64,000 bases of DNA from Aureobasidium sp. EXF-3400 (GCA_024195585.1 SWBL01000087.1:91915-155914); one strand, 5' to 3'. Counted from the first letter of the stretch, positions 33,443-44,785 are shown. Numbers and translations are program-made. The notes: generated from the letters alone by a model not told the origin.

Positions 33443-33943
33443 GTATAGCCCTTTTTAATTCTCTTTCTTTTTCTTCTCTTTTCAACTGCATGGACGGGTA
33501 ATAATATGGTTCGTCTGGATTGATGTTTTTGCTCGGGTCATCTTTCACGCTCCTTCCTCACATGATTGCATACTCCTGGCGTTCTTGTTTTCGACTCGTT
33601 CTTGCTTAGCCTACTGACCTCTGGTTCTTTCCTTTCTCTGTTCTTTTGGTGCACACATCAAAAACTGCATGGCAAAAACATCAATTGTGGAAGGCGGAAA
33701 AGAAAAAGGTCGTTCCCTAATCTCTGTATAGAAGACACATATGTCGACGCCGACAACCAAAATGCAAATTGTACACATCTTGTCGTTTTTGTCAAAATAT
33801 GCATGTGAAAAGGTATACGGAGTTTCAATTTAACACCGAGAGTCAATTTACCTCGGTTCCTTCAAGCCCCTCGACTTGTGATCTCATCGTCTGTGACAAC
33901 CTTGACAACTTTGCAACATGGATACATACCACCATACACAGCC
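33443..33943. other. Intergenic, no gene seen
   Basis: T-rich 3' flank of the transporter gene and the Nudix promoter. Confidence 0.6.
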
Positions 33944-35040
33944 ATGGCAGCATTGTCGCAAGCATCAGCAGTAAACACATTCCTCTACCTCCTGGATCTT
34001 TGCATCTACTAACCCCTTGACCTACGCAGGCCGCCCTAGCCCGCCTCCGCGCCTTCAAACCTCCACCATCGCAATACACCAAACTACCCCTCAGCCGCCG
34101 CGCCGCCGTACTTATCCTCCTCTTCGCCGACCGTCGCGGCGACCTTCGCGTCATCCTTACCATCCGCAGCGCAAAGCTCAGAAACTATGCAGGACAAGCT
34201 GCTCTTCCCGGCGGAAAAGCCGACTTCGAGAGTGAGAGTGCATGGCAGACTGCACGCCGAGAAGCAGAAGAAGAAATAGGATTGCCGAGACAAGATGATG
34301 AGTTGCCTAGAGGATACACGGTTGAGAATCTCACGGAACTGCCTATGAATCTTGCAATGACGGAGTTGGGGGTTAGGCCTTGTGTTGCGTGGCTAAAGAG
34401 TTCGAATTCCTCTTCAGATATTGCGAAAGACTTGTTGCCGAAACTGGATGCGAGGGAAGTCGCTGCTGTGTTTACGGCACCGTTTGAACAGTTTTTGAAA
34501 GAGAAGGATGATGCAACGGTAGAAGGAGAGTGGTATAGAGGTGCCTGGCATAGTTGGTACCATGAACCGTGGCGCATGCATATGTTTCATGTGCCTGTGA
34601 GCCAGAGGACGGTGTTTAGGAGTGTCGAGGTGGAGAATACGCGGTTGGATGCTGCGACGGCGCCGTGCTCGCCTGCGTCCAAGGCGCCTGTGTTGCTTGC
34701 CGATCGCGCTGCTCAAGCATACGGCAAGCCAGTGCCTGGCTCTTCAGAACAAAAGGAAACAGAAAATAAGACTCTGGCACAGAAAGATGCTTTGGATATG
34801 CCAAGGTACAGAGTGTTTGGCATGACGGCAAGAATCTTGGTGGATGCGGCGAGGGTGGCTTACGGAAGAGAGCCAGAGTTTGAACACAACAGTCACTTTG
34901 GCGATGAAGACATGATTTTGCGGTTGATGAAGATGGGCAGACTACAACCAAAGAAAGAGAAAGGGGAGATCTTGACGAGAGATGTCATGCAAGCGGCTGC
35001 CAATGTTGAATTGAATGGAGAAGAGAAGGGCAAGCTGTGA
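33944..35040 (+). CDS. Nudix hydrolase, CoA-diphosphatase (Pcd1/NUDT7)-like
   Basis: Two exons (33944-33970, 34030-35040) give 345 aa. The short first exon codes for MAALSQASA. Its intron has donor GTAAAC and a textbook CTAAC branch site. RRAAVLILLFADRRGDLRVI leads to LPGGKADFESESAWQTARRE and then AEEEIGLP, the Nudix helix with the arrangement of CoA/acyl-CoA diphosphatases (about residues 68-94). Such enzymes degrade oxidised CoA in peroxisomes or mitochondria. No C-terminal SKL-type peroxisome signal is visible (the end is EEKGKL). The region 160-250 holds an insert rich in Ala, Ser and Lys. The exact substrate is inference. Confidence 0.88.
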
Positions 35041-35120
35041 ACGATAGAATCACATTATCAATGATTGATGTTCAACCTAGTCCAATTTTATGATCTCTAT
35101 GAGGCTCTATGTCATGCTAT

Positions 35121-36080
35121 TTAGTTCTTGGCGCCGTGGATGAAGAGTCTCTCCTCAATGGGCTGCTGCTGCTTGCCACCCTTCTCGACAGCCTCACGGG
35201 CACCCTCTGCGTAACCACCGAAGACAAACTGAGCCTGGAGCTCCCACTCTTGGGGAATGTTCCAGTGGGCTTGTGCCTTCTGGTCGATCTGTGGTGAAAG
35301 ACAAAGTCAGTATCTCTCTTCTTCGCCGGACTGCATCTGCGAATGAGATGAAAAAGTTGACTTACGATGGGGTTGTAGTGCTGAAGGTTACAAGCACAGC
35401 CTTCGGCCTCAAGAGCGGTCCAGAGGTGGTACTGGGCCATGGCATTGGACTGAGTTGCCCAGCCGGGGAAGTGCTGAGCGTAAAGAGCGAACTGAGATTG
35501 AAGCTTCTTGACAGGGTTGGGGTCGTTCAAGAAGAGGATCTGTTCGACCCAAGTCAGTCATTGAGATCCTCAACCCACAATCATAATCCGGGTTTCGGAA
35601 AAAACATACAGTGCCGTGACCAGCCTTGAAACCATCAATTTTCTTCTCAGTCTGAGGGAACTGTTCCTCAGGAACCTGAGGCTTCAAGACCTCCTTGACA
35701 AACTCCCAGAACTGCTTGTGCTCATCGTTGAGCAAGACAACAATACGAGTAGACTGTGAGTTGAAACTGCTGGGGACGTGAAGGATGTTGTGTCTGGCAA
35801 TCTCCTCGACACGAGCATCAGAGATGGGGATCTTGTCGGTGATTTGGTAGATGGTTCTGCGGTTCTCGCAAGCCTTGAGGAAGTCCATGGAGGAAGCCAT
35901 TGTTGCCGTGCTATGGAAATTTGCCGATGAAGTGCGGAAAGGTAAATTGGGCTTGAGAGACGAAAAGCGAGAAGTTGAGACAAAAGTGTTTGATGAAGAG
36001 GAAGCCCGCGCAGTTAAAGAGGTATACAGTTGTGGGGCACGTCTGGTCAGGGCTCCCAGAAACGTCGACGTGGAGGCCAT
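35121..36080 (-). CDS. Nitroreductase-family oxidoreductase (Hbn1/Frm2-like)
   Basis: Three exons (35610-36080, 35366-35539, 35121-35288) give 270 aa, all joined in phase 0. The FMN-binding nitroreductase core starts MASSMDFLKACENRRTIYQI. It continues with HNILHVPSSFNSQSTRIVVL, GWATQSNAMAQYHLWTALEA and IPQEWELQAQFVFGG, the arrangement of the yeast Hbn1/Frm2 group. About 60 residues rich in Ser, Thr and Arg precede it (MASTSTFLGALTRRAP…), resembling a mitochondrial presequence. The second Met (35898-35900) would give a cytosolic form. The reducing partner and natural substrate are not known. The gene is convergent with the Nudix gene, with 80 bp between stops. Confidence 0.92.
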
Positions 36081-36983
36081 GATGTGATGCGAATAGCTAT
36101 TTCCTTTCCGCTGTGTGGCTTCTTCTGGACTCCCCTTTGGACGGGTTGGTAGCTATCTTTAACCATGATTGCCAATTCGCGTCTTCGGCCTACAATGCTT
36201 ATTCATCCCGATGCTTATATCATGCGAACAAGAGATGTGAAACTATGCTCAACGAAGAACAGGCCGACTTGCTACAAGGCAGGCATACTCATAGCAGTAT
36301 TAGCAGTAGTTTCGACCTATCGTGTTGGTGCTTAAGGCCAGCTTAACACGGCAATCGGTTTGTCATGTTCGCGCTCCGACACACCGCAAGCCGAAACGGT
36401 CGGCGCATTTCACCTCATCACCACGGCAAATTGCGGAATGGGCTAAGGTGGGGTCTTGTTGATTGGCCAGAGCTCTTAACTTCATAGACCGTCAAATACC
36501 ATGCCCTAGACCTCGTGGACCTGTCTGATGGAGCGCAAGGCATGCAGCCTGCATCGAAGACCCGACATGAAGTTTCACGGATGGTTATCTCTCGACGAGT
36601 TAGACAGAACGAACAAGAACCCCTTCTGGTTGCGCAGCATATCAGTGTCGCCAGCACCACGGGAGGTATCGTCCATCAAGGTGAGTAGACCTTGTAACGA
36701 CCGTCAGTAAGTGCAAGCAGATGCTACGAGAGAAGCCTATCCCCACCCGAGGAATTCCATATCTCGTGTCAAACATCGTTTTGATGGAACAACCCACCAC
36801 AAGCCCGTGCCCCTGCCGTATGCCCCGACAGCTGTCCCCGACAGAACTGCTTCTTCTTATACATAGATAGTATCCTACGGAGTGGAGGACGTGAATGATG
36901 GACGTGGGGCCAAATCGTGGTTGCACTGCCCCACTTTTCATGCATGGATTATATTACCAAAACTCTGTCGATAAGCATAAATT
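36081..36983. other. Intergenic, no gene seen
   Basis: Nitroreductase promoter region and spacer up to tRNA-Pro. Nothing recognised. Confidence 0.55.
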
Positions 36984-37066
36984 GCCTTAATGGTCTAGCG
37001 GTATGATTCCTGCTTTGGGTTTATCTAAATTGCAGGAGGTCCCCGGTTCAATCCCGGGTTGAGGCC
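36984..37066 (+). tRNA. tRNA-Pro(UGG) with 11-nt intron
   Basis: The acceptor strands GCCTTAA and TTGAGGC pair with one wobble. The anticodon stem is CCTGC/GCAGG and the T arm CCCGG-TTCAATC-CCGGG. The anticodon TGG is at 37016-37018. The intron 37020-37030 follows the base after the anticodon, the canonical eukaryotic site. The mature length is 72 nt. T runs downstream fit Pol III termination. Confidence 0.92.
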
Positions 37067-38398
37067 TTTGTCTTTTGCGTCTTTTTGCTTCACTCGTTGC
37101 TTACCACCTCTCCGTGTTCAAAACTATGTACTCGAGTACCTTCCTTCATACTCCGACCCCAACACAGAGTAAAGTAAATGCTATAAAAAGGCACGATCTT
37201 ATTCGGGGACAAAAGCTATCCAAAGAGATTCCATATTTTCTTGCTTCTTAGTGGGAACTGTCTAGTTTCCTGGTGGTGTTATGCATTTCTACAGCTATAT
37301 GCGTTGCATACATTTGAACACGGGAACAGACTAGACTTTCTTTTGTGTTTCATTCTCAGCTCATATGGCCGGCACGTTTTTGGTAATCGAAATGCTTAAT
37401 AAGTCTCTCTTGATTAACTAACCATGCGTCAAGGCTAACAAGAATCCACGAGCTTTATCGACAGCGTCTCTAATCTCGTTCAACACAGCAAAGGATAATC
37501 TTTCTATTGACAAGAATTCTCGATGCTAATTACTTGTTGCAACACCGTCGGTCTACCCGTGCTTGGAAACCCAATCATACTAAGCTTGAGTACCAGAGGG
37601 ACGAGCGGCTAGGAGAGAAGTATTGGGTTGACCAGAAGATTGAGGCTGTTTCATAGGCGCTTTACTGACTGAAACGAGAGCAGAGAAGGCTGGACATGCA
37701 GTAACACTGGCAAAAATCGCAGATGAGCCGGCTTGGACAACAGAAGGATTGGCAGGTCTGAGAGCGATAGCAGCGTTTCCGAGTGCTGCTTGAGCCGCGC
37801 GAACAGCGAGGGAAGCAGGCTCAGCAGGTTGAGCGGTTTGAGCGATGTGAGAGGAGTGAGCGGATTGAGCTGCTGTAGCTGCTCGAGTTGCTTAAGTTGC
37901 ACCTTCACTGTCCATATGAGCAGGCTGCAGAGTGAAACCAACATAAATATGTAAGACATAACTTACACTGAGAATATTGCGTAGAGGGAAGTGCAAGTGA
38001 GGAAGAGGTAAGCAACGTGCACAAGCAAAGTGTGATTGCAAAGGTGATCGGAAAGCAAGCATGTGTATGAGTAGAGGGAAGCGTGAGCGGAAAGTGATTG
38101 GAAAGCGCAAAGGAGTGTACGTGGAAGGAGCAAACAGATGTGCGATTAGAAGTAGAAGAGATAAAGTGAAGAAGCCAAGGAGTCATGCTTAGATGATCTT
38201 CAAGTTAGTCTTACAAAGATTCTATACCATTAATGGTTCACAAGGTCACGAGCATTGTCAATCGTGAATTGGTATTGTTGATAACAGCTCTATTTCGTAG
38301 TCATTTATTTGACCTGGTCTGCCCAAGACGCCATGATGAAGTTCTCAAGAGAGGTGTAAACTTCCTCCAAGCCCACTCGCTGATTAGAGACTGGACAC
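37067..38398. other. Intergenic with low-complexity repeats
   Basis: No gene is recognised in this 1.3-kb stretch. Degenerate short repeats occur at 37780-37900 and 37970-38120 (separate entry). The Leu-rich minus frame at 37651-37959 is explained by them. Confidence 0.5.
37780..38120. repeat. Degenerate short tandem repeats
   Basis: Around 37820-37890, units like TTGAGCG and GTGAGCG recur. Around 38030-38115, units of about 12 nt recur: GTGATTGCAAAG, GTGATCGGAAAG, GTGAGCGGAAA and GTGATTGGAAAG. They are too diverged to be a recent microsatellite. Confidence 0.45.
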
Positions 38399-39922
38399 TT
38401 ATCTTGGTGTCGCATCTCCAGCGCCGCCTTCATCCTCTCTTTTCCTTCTGGCAATAGCTTTAAAGTATTGCTGCATTTGATCAAACTTGGTGACGAAGAA
38501 AATTCCCTTTGAATCGTTCTGCCATATCAAGACACCGATAGTGTCGGCATGTTGTACAGCTCGGAGGTACTCTTCTTGTGTGCCCACCTCTCTGATTAGG
38601 TATCCCGGAGTGGCTTTCATGCGTTCGTTTTCCAACTGCCATAAACGGATTTGGTCGACTACTGTTGGTGGTAGGATTGGTGTAGATTTCCGGAGGATTG
38701 GATGAGCGTGTGTTGTTAGGTATGTGATGATTTGATCGGCGGTGATGCCTGCAGCGATGGCTTGCTGTATAGATGATTTGGTGAGTGTTGCGGTCAACAT
38801 GTTGGGAAAGCGGGTCTTGAGGTTGGCGAAGAGGGATAGGATGGAGATGTTGAGCGGCGAGGATGTGTAGGCGTAGATACGATAGTTGGTCTCGACGATG
38901 ATGTAGCCCTTTTCTGTTTCTTGAGGAGCAACCATGTTTCCGCCTGTTGGTGTGACTCCGAGAGAAGTGGCTGAGATGGAAGTGTTGAGTAGAGCGGGCG
39001 AGTCAGACGTCAAAGTGGTTGCTAGTCTTGTGGGATAATAGCGCGACTTGTCGGATGCGCGACGATAGACGATACCGAAGTCGGAGAGGTCATCCAGCAT
39101 ATGTGCCTGAGTTGGAGTCAGGTTCTCGGTGGTGTATGAGACGCTCAGCTCGAGCGAACCCAGGGTGAAGAGGAAACTCAAAACATCAACAGAATCCATC
39201 TGAAGTCTTTCGGACAACTTGAGGTACTCAATCAGTAACGTCCAGATCTGAGCATTGGTCTCTTGTAGCAGGAACGAGAAACCATCGCGGGTGATGTATG
39301 CGTTCCGGCCCTTGGTCATGACAAAGCCTCCACTTTCCAACAACTCTTTCGTTCCAGCCGTGATGTTGACGGCGCCGCCAAGGCCTTGACCTGCACTGCC
39401 GACGACATAGTATAGGATACCCTCCCACTGTTGACGAGCATAGGTGTCGAGGAAATCAAGGGTGACTTCATTTTTGTCTGGAGTGCTTGACGGCACACCA
39501 AAAGAGCGATGATCACCTCCACCAGTGAGAGCGAGGCGCAGAGACTTTCGGAAGGCTTTGTTGAGTTGATATGCGGGTCTGTTCTGGTCGTTGCGGGTTT
39601 CTTCGAGGATCTTTAGGCGGCCGAGGATGTTGTTTGAATAGGCGCTTGCGCGCACGCTGTCGGCATCTGGCTTGACCCAGGTCTCGAGGTCGGATATGGC
39701 TAGTGGAGTGGGCATGAACAGCATAGCCATGACCAGGTTCTTTGCTGGGTCGTGTCAGTAGATGTTAGGTCGAGTGCTGCCTCACAAGCACAACTCACCC
39801 AGATGCGGCAGCATGCGGCGGAAGATGGCCAAGGCAGTCGAGGGCTGCTGGTACAGTCTGTTGAAGATGATGCCCGGCTGGCCCTCGAGGTATTCGAGTG
39901 CCCGCTTCGAGGCGACCGACAT
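38399..39922 (-). CDS. TFB2: TFIIH core subunit Tfb2 (p52)
   Basis: Two exons (39799-39922, 38399-39744) give 489 aa. Tfb2 anchors and stimulates the Ssl2/XPB ATPase in TFIIH for transcription initiation and nucleotide excision repair. The N-terminus (ALEYLEGQPGIIFNRLYQQP, then LPHLAKNLVMAMLF) and the following segments match the family. These include QWEGILYYVVGS, GFSFLLQETNAQIWTLLIEY and TENLTPTQAHMLDDLSDFGI, and also FVTKFDQMQQYF at the C-terminal region that contacts Ssl2 and Tfb5. The intron interrupts Ala of LPHLAKN in phase 1 (donor GTGAGT, acceptor CCCAG). The length agrees with other fungal Tfb2 proteins. Confidence 0.95.
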
Positions 39923-40358
39923 GATGACTATCCTGCGTCGCAGAGCATGGTGAGCATGTGCAAGAGAGAAGCCAAATCATATCGACCTTCACTTTCCCCA
40001 CAATCCACCACAATCCCTCGACACCTGACGTCATCGCTGCCGATATTTTTCCATACCATCTTTCACTTAATTGACTGACTCACCTCTTTTGTTTTTCTCC
40101 TTTGCCTCCTCGGCCTGCGCATCACCGAGGTCCCCAAGACTCGTCTTCCACCACGTGCTCGTCTTGTAGGAATTCGGCCAGTCCTGTAGAGTTGCGCTGC
40201 TGCATCAATCACTTCCCGTGAACCGCTTCACAAATAGACTCGGATGTAGCGCTCCGGGAGCCTAGGTTTCTTTTCTTATAAACGTCTGCTTCATCCCTTT
40301 GCTCCCCATCATCTGATCTTCCACCATCTGCCTTGCTTCATACTACATCTTCATCAAA
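39923..40358. promoter_or_regulatory. Divergent promoter of TFB2 and the SGNH hydrolase gene
   Basis: A 436-bp spacer separates two opposite starts, CT-rich on the plus side near 40280-40350. No clear TATA box or known motif was seen. Confidence 0.45.
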
Positions 40359-41162
40359 ATGGTCAAAATCGCCAACCTGGGAAGCAGCTTCTCCGCCGGC
40401 CCTGGCATTCCTCCCCAGATAAACACTGCAGCCAGTCGTTCCGCCGCAAATTTCGCACACCTGCTGGCAGAACGTCTACATGCAGATCTAATAGATCTAA
40501 GCGTATCTGGAGCTACACTCTTGAACATAATAGACACACCACAAGTCGCCAACGGTCAGACCTTTCAACCTCAAATCCAAGGCGTGCCCGAGGATGCAGA
40601 TATCGTGCTTGTACTTGGTGGCGGCAACGACATGTCCTATATCGGAGGCCTGTTTATGGAGCATACATGGTTGATCACAGCCATGTCTCTGGTTAACCGT
40701 GTCAAGCGCGTCTCACCGCCAGCCATGCCAAAACCTGCAAACGAAGAAGAAGTCGTCAGACGTTTCGGAAAAGTCCTTGATGCCATTCATGCCAAAGCTC
40801 CCAAAGCACGTGTCATCGTCATCGAGTACCTGACACTACTGGGCCCTGATGTCAAGCCTGGAGTCGATGTACCCTTTGATGCTGAAAGATTGAAGCACCA
40901 TCAAGCAATTGCAGCCAAACTCCAGACCGCCACGAGCAGAGCCGTCGAGTCTCGATCAGACTGGTGCGAACGGGTACCAATGGCTGAATTGAGTAAAGGT
41001 CATGGGATTGGCAGTGCAGAGCCTTGGGTATTCGGATGCACGGCCATGGAACAGTTGAAAGGCAAGACCTGGTATCATCCCAACGGTCAAGGCATGAAAG
41101 CTGTTGCAGAAATCTTGTACGAACGTGTCAGAAAGAACCGAAGCGGTCTTAGTAAGATCTAG
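40359..41162 (+). CDS. SGNH/GDSL-type hydrolase
   Basis: A single exon of 267 aa. The SGNH blocks are visible: GSSFSAG at residues 8-14 (nucleophile Ser in place of the GDS motif), SGATLLN (block II Gly), GGGNDMS (block III Asn) and WYHPNGQG near the end (block V His, with Pro-Asn after it). No signal peptide is present, so the protein is probably intracellular or unconventionally located. The family contains lipases and acetyl esterases; the substrate cannot be named. Confidence 0.9.
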   Translation: MVKIANLGSSFSAGPGIPPQINTAASRSAANFAHLLAERLHADLIDLSVSGATLLNIIDTPQVANGQTFQPQIQGVPEDADIVLVLGGGNDMSYIGGLFMEHTWLITAMSLVNRVKRVSPPAMPKPANEEEVVRRFGKVLDAIHAKAPKARVIVIEYLTLLGPDVKPGVDVPFDAERLKHHQAIAAKLQTATSRAVESRSDWCERVPMAELSKGHGIGSAEPWVFGCTAMEQLKGKTWYHPNGQGMKAVAEILYERVRKNRSGLSKI

Positions 41163-41290
41163 ATCAGGAAGAGCGTCCAAATGCTTATGATGTTCTCATT
41201 CACTATATACCTCTCTTCCCAAAACTCAAACCTGCCGAAACTCCACGCTCCCAAATCAATGTGTGATGCTATACAAGATGCAACAGTGAT

Positions 41291-44200
41291 CTAGTCACTA
41301 TCGCTGTCGTCCAGGAACGGTAGTCTCGCTGTTGCTCTTGCTCGAGCGGGTCTAGTCTGCACAACGTCCTCCTCATCCTCGTCCGCATCTACTGCAGCTG
41401 CAGCGCTACTTTTGAGTGGTGATACAGTGTCCATAGGTGTGTCCTCTGGTGCCTCGTCCACCTCACTGACTGCATCGACAGCATCGCCGTCCTCCATCTC
41501 CTCATCCTCATCAATATCACTATCCCGATCACTATCGCTATCGACCGTGATAGTCTTCCTCTTCTTGCCTTTGGCCGTCTTTTCTTTTGTAGTCTTGGCC
41601 TTGCGCTTATTCTTCTTGCCAGCAGACTCATCGACCTCATGCAGTAATGCATTTCTTATGAGACCACTGATCTTCTTCCTTCTCTCCTCTTCCAGCGCAA
41701 AAAATGCCGCGTCCTTATCTTCATCGTCTTCATCATCAGAATCCGTGATGCGCAGTGCAGATTTAATCTTTGCATTCTTTTCTCTCTCCCTGGCTTCTCT
41801 TTCCTGTTGCCGCAAAAGTCTTTCAGCTTCTGTGAGATCGGGAGCTTTGCGCTGCAATAACCTCTTCCTCGACTTTGGCTTTTCGTAATCGGCAGATCGG
41901 GACGTGGGACCACCGGGTTCGAACAAGGCGGCTGCTTGAGCATCGAGGTCGGAGAGGGTGTCGCCTTCTTCATCGCTGTTGACTGCACTGGCAGCAGCAC
42001 TCTGATCTGCTCTAGCGTGAAGACCCGCCGCACTCTTGCTTCTAAGAAGAGACTCGGGGGCTACACCGCCTTCGAAGGTCGGAAGATCAAACTCGAATTT
42101 TCTGATCAGAGCGAGGTTGGACAGAATAAGGGATGAGGGCATGGAAGAAGGAACGATCCAGGAAGCGTCAGGGTCGTCATTCTCGCCGAGACGTTCAAGA
42201 GCGAGGAGTTTGAGCAGTAAACGCAAGAACTTGTCCTTGAAGAGACTGAGTTTACGTTCTTCGGTGTCGGGCTTGAGTGTTATGAAGGGAGCCTTAGGTT
42301 TGTCGTTTTGGTTCACGGGCTCAACCGATTCAGTTTGTGCTTCGGGGTCTTGGTTGTCTGCACCATTTGTGTTCTCAGACTCGCCATTCGCGACGTTCTC
42401 AATGCTTGCTTGTGCATCATGTAGATCCTCCCAAGATTTTCTGTCTTCTGCAGCAGAATTCAGAACGTCCTTGACCCAAGCCAACGCATCGAGTTTGCCT
42501 TGGTTGACAAGCACACTGACAGCAACAGCGATCTGCTCTTCTTGACTTAATCCAGGTTTCACAACCAGTTCGGCCGGTGGTCTAGGTCTAGCTTTTGTAA
42601 TCTCCATATCGTAGCCGTTCTCGAGGTAGAAGATGGTGTTCGGCATTTTTGTGAAAAGCATCTCTACCATGAGCTCTCTACGTTGGTCGAGATTCTTCAA
42701 ACAGCGTCTGAAGATCTGCTTGATCAGCTCTTCCCATTCTTTGAACAGGGGCATCTCTTTCGATAGCCCTTCCGGTCCTTTGACCATACGGTTGAACAGA
42801 TGTAGGATGTCAATCCTATACAAGAAGATTGTTCGCTCCATCTTGAATGCGCAGCGGTAAAAGAAACGGTGACATCTCTTCAGCTGCTCCAGGTCAAGGT
42901 CTCTGTAGTAGCTTGTGAATGTGACGAACGTGTTGACAGCACTCTCAGTCATGAACTTGCTGGCAAATCTGGTGAAATCAAACTTGCGTTCGCTCACTGT
43001 ACGTTGGGCATCAGCTTGATCCTCAGCCTCAGATGCTGCACCTTCGTCTTCAGCACCATTGGCTTGAGCTTCGGCTTTGCGCTTCCTTCTGGCGCGTCGT
43101 TTCGAGCGAACTTGCATGTCGACATTTTGTTTGCTGTAGCGTTCTAGCATGCGTAAGAAAGTGTGCGCCATGTCTGTGCATGCATCCAGAAATGCGAATC
43201 CTTGGCCATTGTATCCTCTGAGCACAGCGATGACTTGGTCGTGTGTGACTTCCTCGTAGAAGATTCTGTTTTGAATGTTTTCGGCAATCTCCTGATCATC
43301 TTCGGAAGCAGAATCTGCCATGGCAGCCACAGTTAACAGGATTTGTGTAAATGCTCTCATACAAGCGTGCAGATCAGACCACTCCTTGTCGTCCAAACTC
43401 TGCTGGATCTTGCGTCCAAGCAAGATGAAGTTTTCTTGGGTCATGACAGCAGCGATGTATGCAAAAGGTGAGTCGTCGACAGCAGCATCATGCACTTTGC
43501 CATTTCGCTTGAGCAAGTCTTGTCTAGCACGTTCCGCTTGCAAAAACCAGCCCATCAGGTAGTAGTACTGACGGTTGTGATATTTCTGAGCTCGCTCGGC
43601 TTCGGAGGTGAGGGCACGACGGAGACTGTTGAACAGCGGATTGAACGAAGAGTCCAGGAAATCTTCAACAAATTGGCGAACGATTTTGCGTGTAGATTCG
43701 TCCAGGATGACATTGTTGTCAAAGTCGTTGTTCTCATCTTGAACCTCGGTATTCTTCTTTCGACCCTTTGGCTTGTTCCAAAGTTTTGACTGATCCATTT
43801 GGTGCAGTGTCTTTTGCTCATCGAAGATGACATTTTGGCCGCTGAGAGTAGATACCTTCTCGTCTGGTCTCTTTACCCAAATCATGGTTCCGAAGCGATG
43901 GTGACGACTGGGAGCGTTCCTTGCATATGAGGCGTTCATGGCCTTCTCTTTGTCCAACAAAGCCTTGAACTCATCATTCCTGGCATCCTCTAGTTGCTTC
44001 TCATTCTTAAATAGGTCCTTGGGGTCAATGCCCTTGAGCAGCTGGAAGAGAATATCCAGGAGGACGATATCGTGCATAGGGTACTCTTCGGTGACACTCG
44101 AGGCGATTGTGAGTAGAAGCTGCAGAACGTTCTGCTGGTGGAAGGCATTGATTGTTTCCAGTCTGTTGATATCATTGTTGTCGGCTGAACTCGGCAGGTC

Positions 44201-44785
44201 TGCTGGTTGTGCGATGATGGCGGTGTTTCGGAGGAAGTAGAGAACAACGCCAATGATTGATTCGTCTCTGGGAGAGCGATCGACTCTGGGTTGTGTGACG
44301 GCAGGGACGGCGACGCTGATTGCAGTACGAAGGATTTGGGCGGACTCCCAGTGCAGGACGGCACGCTTGTATTCGACTTGAGCGAGCCTGATGTATGGGA
44401 GATGTCTGTGAGTGTTGACAGTCATGGTCTCTTCTTTCCGTTCGATTGGCCATGTCAAGGTATTGAGCAAGTCGAGACAGCTAAGGGCGATTTTTGTTGC
44501 GAGGGCGCTACGGTCAGTCTTGTCTCCTTGCTGGGCGAGAATAGGGAGAAGATCTCCTCTGAGCAGGTTTGCTTCGGCCATGCATCTCTTGACATCGTGC
44601 CTGTTCATTCGGTCATCGTAAGAGCGGATCCATCGTGACAAGTCCTTCAAACAGGCGAGGGCATCGTCTCCGAGAAGATATTGGCCTTCGTGGACAGTAC
44701 TACTACCACCAATGGCCGAGACGAGAGAGTAGATGTGGGCTCTGACCTCGGGGTCGACCGTCTGGGCCTTTTCGAAGACCTCCAT
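41291..44785 (-). CDS. TOF1: Replication fork protection factor Tof1/Swi1 (TIMELESS family)
   Basis: A single exon of 1164 aa. Tof1/Swi1 works with Csm3/Swi3 at the replisome to pause and stabilise forks and support checkpoint signalling. The TIMELESS region begins EVRAHIYSLVSAIGGSS and DDALACLKDLSRWIRSYDDR. Further on are EYPMHDIVLLDILFQLLKGI, VSTLSGQNVIFDE and FTRFASKFMTESAVNTFVTF. The C-terminal 300 residues are acidic and Lys-rich with nuclear-type signals (KKNKRKAKTTKEK). The start was set at MEVFEKAQTVDPEV because family members begin just before this block. An in-frame ATG at 44885-44887 would add 34 residues of non-family sequence. Confidence 0.93.
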   Translation of the reverse strand: MEVFEKAQTVDPEVRAHIYSLVSAIGGSSTVHEGQYLLGDDALACLKDLSRWIRSYDDRMNRHDVKRCMAEANLLRGDLLPILAQQGDKTDRSALATKIALSCLDLLNTLTWPIERKEETMTVNTHRHLPYIRLAQVEYKRAVLHWESAQILRTAISVAVPAVTQPRVDRSPRDESIIGVVLYFLRNTAIIAQPADLPSSADNNDINRLETINAFHQQNVLQLLLTIASSVTEEYPMHDIVLLDILFQLLKGIDPKDLFKNEKQLEDARNDEFKALLDKEKAMNASYARNAPSRHHRFGTMIWVKRPDEKVSTLSGQNVIFDEQKTLHQMDQSKLWNKPKGRKKNTEVQDENNDFDNNVILDESTRKIVRQFVEDFLDSSFNPLFNSLRRALTSEAERAQKYHNRQYYYLMGWFLQAERARQDLLKRNGKVHDAAVDDSPFAYIAAVMTQENFILLGRKIQQSLDDKEWSDLHACMRAFTQILLTVAAMADSASEDDQEIAENIQNRIFYEEVTHDQVIAVLRGYNGQGFAFLDACTDMAHTFLRMLERYSKQNVDMQVRSKRRARRKRKAEAQANGAEDEGAASEAEDQADAQRTVSERKFDFTRFASKFMTESAVNTFVTFTSYYRDLDLEQLKRCHRFFYRCAFKMERTIFLYRIDILHLFNRMVKGPEGLSKEMPLFKEWEELIKQIFRRCLKNLDQRRELMVEMLFTKMPNTIFYLENGYDMEITKARPRPPAELVVKPGLSQEEQIAVAVSVLVNQGKLDALAWVKDVLNSAAEDRKSWEDLHDAQASIENVANGESENTNGADNQDPEAQTESVEPVNQNDKPKAPFITLKPDTEERKLSLFKDKFLRLLLKLLALERLGENDDPDASWIVPSSMPSSLILSNLALIRKFEFDLPTFEGGVAPESLLRSKSAAGLHARADQSAAASAVNSDEEGDTLSDLDAQAAALFEPGGPTSRSADYEKPKSRKRLLQRKAPDLTEAERLLRQQEREAREREKNAKIKSALRITDSDDEDDEDKDAAFFALEEERRKKISGLIRNALLHEVDESAGKKNKRKAKTTKEKTAKGKKRKTITVDSDSDRDSDIDEDEEMEDGDAVDAVSEVDEAPEDTPMDTVSPLKSSAAAAVDADEDEEDVVQTRPARARATARLPFLDDSDSD

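Noticed and set aside
37651..37959. Leu-rich minus-strand frame suggesting a leucine-rich repeat protein
   Set aside because: The Leu pattern arises from degenerate nucleotide repeats (TTGAGC-like). It has no LRR consensus spacing.
41400..41760. Acidic/basic repeat-like stretch in the TOF1 tail taken as a possible microsatellite
   Set aside because: It consists of ordinary Asp/Glu and Lys codons of a nuclear protein tail. No regular unit is repeated.
42036..42545. Ser/Leu-rich plus-strand frame of 169 codons
   Set aside because: It lies wholly antisense to the TOF1 coding exon and reflects its acidic codons.
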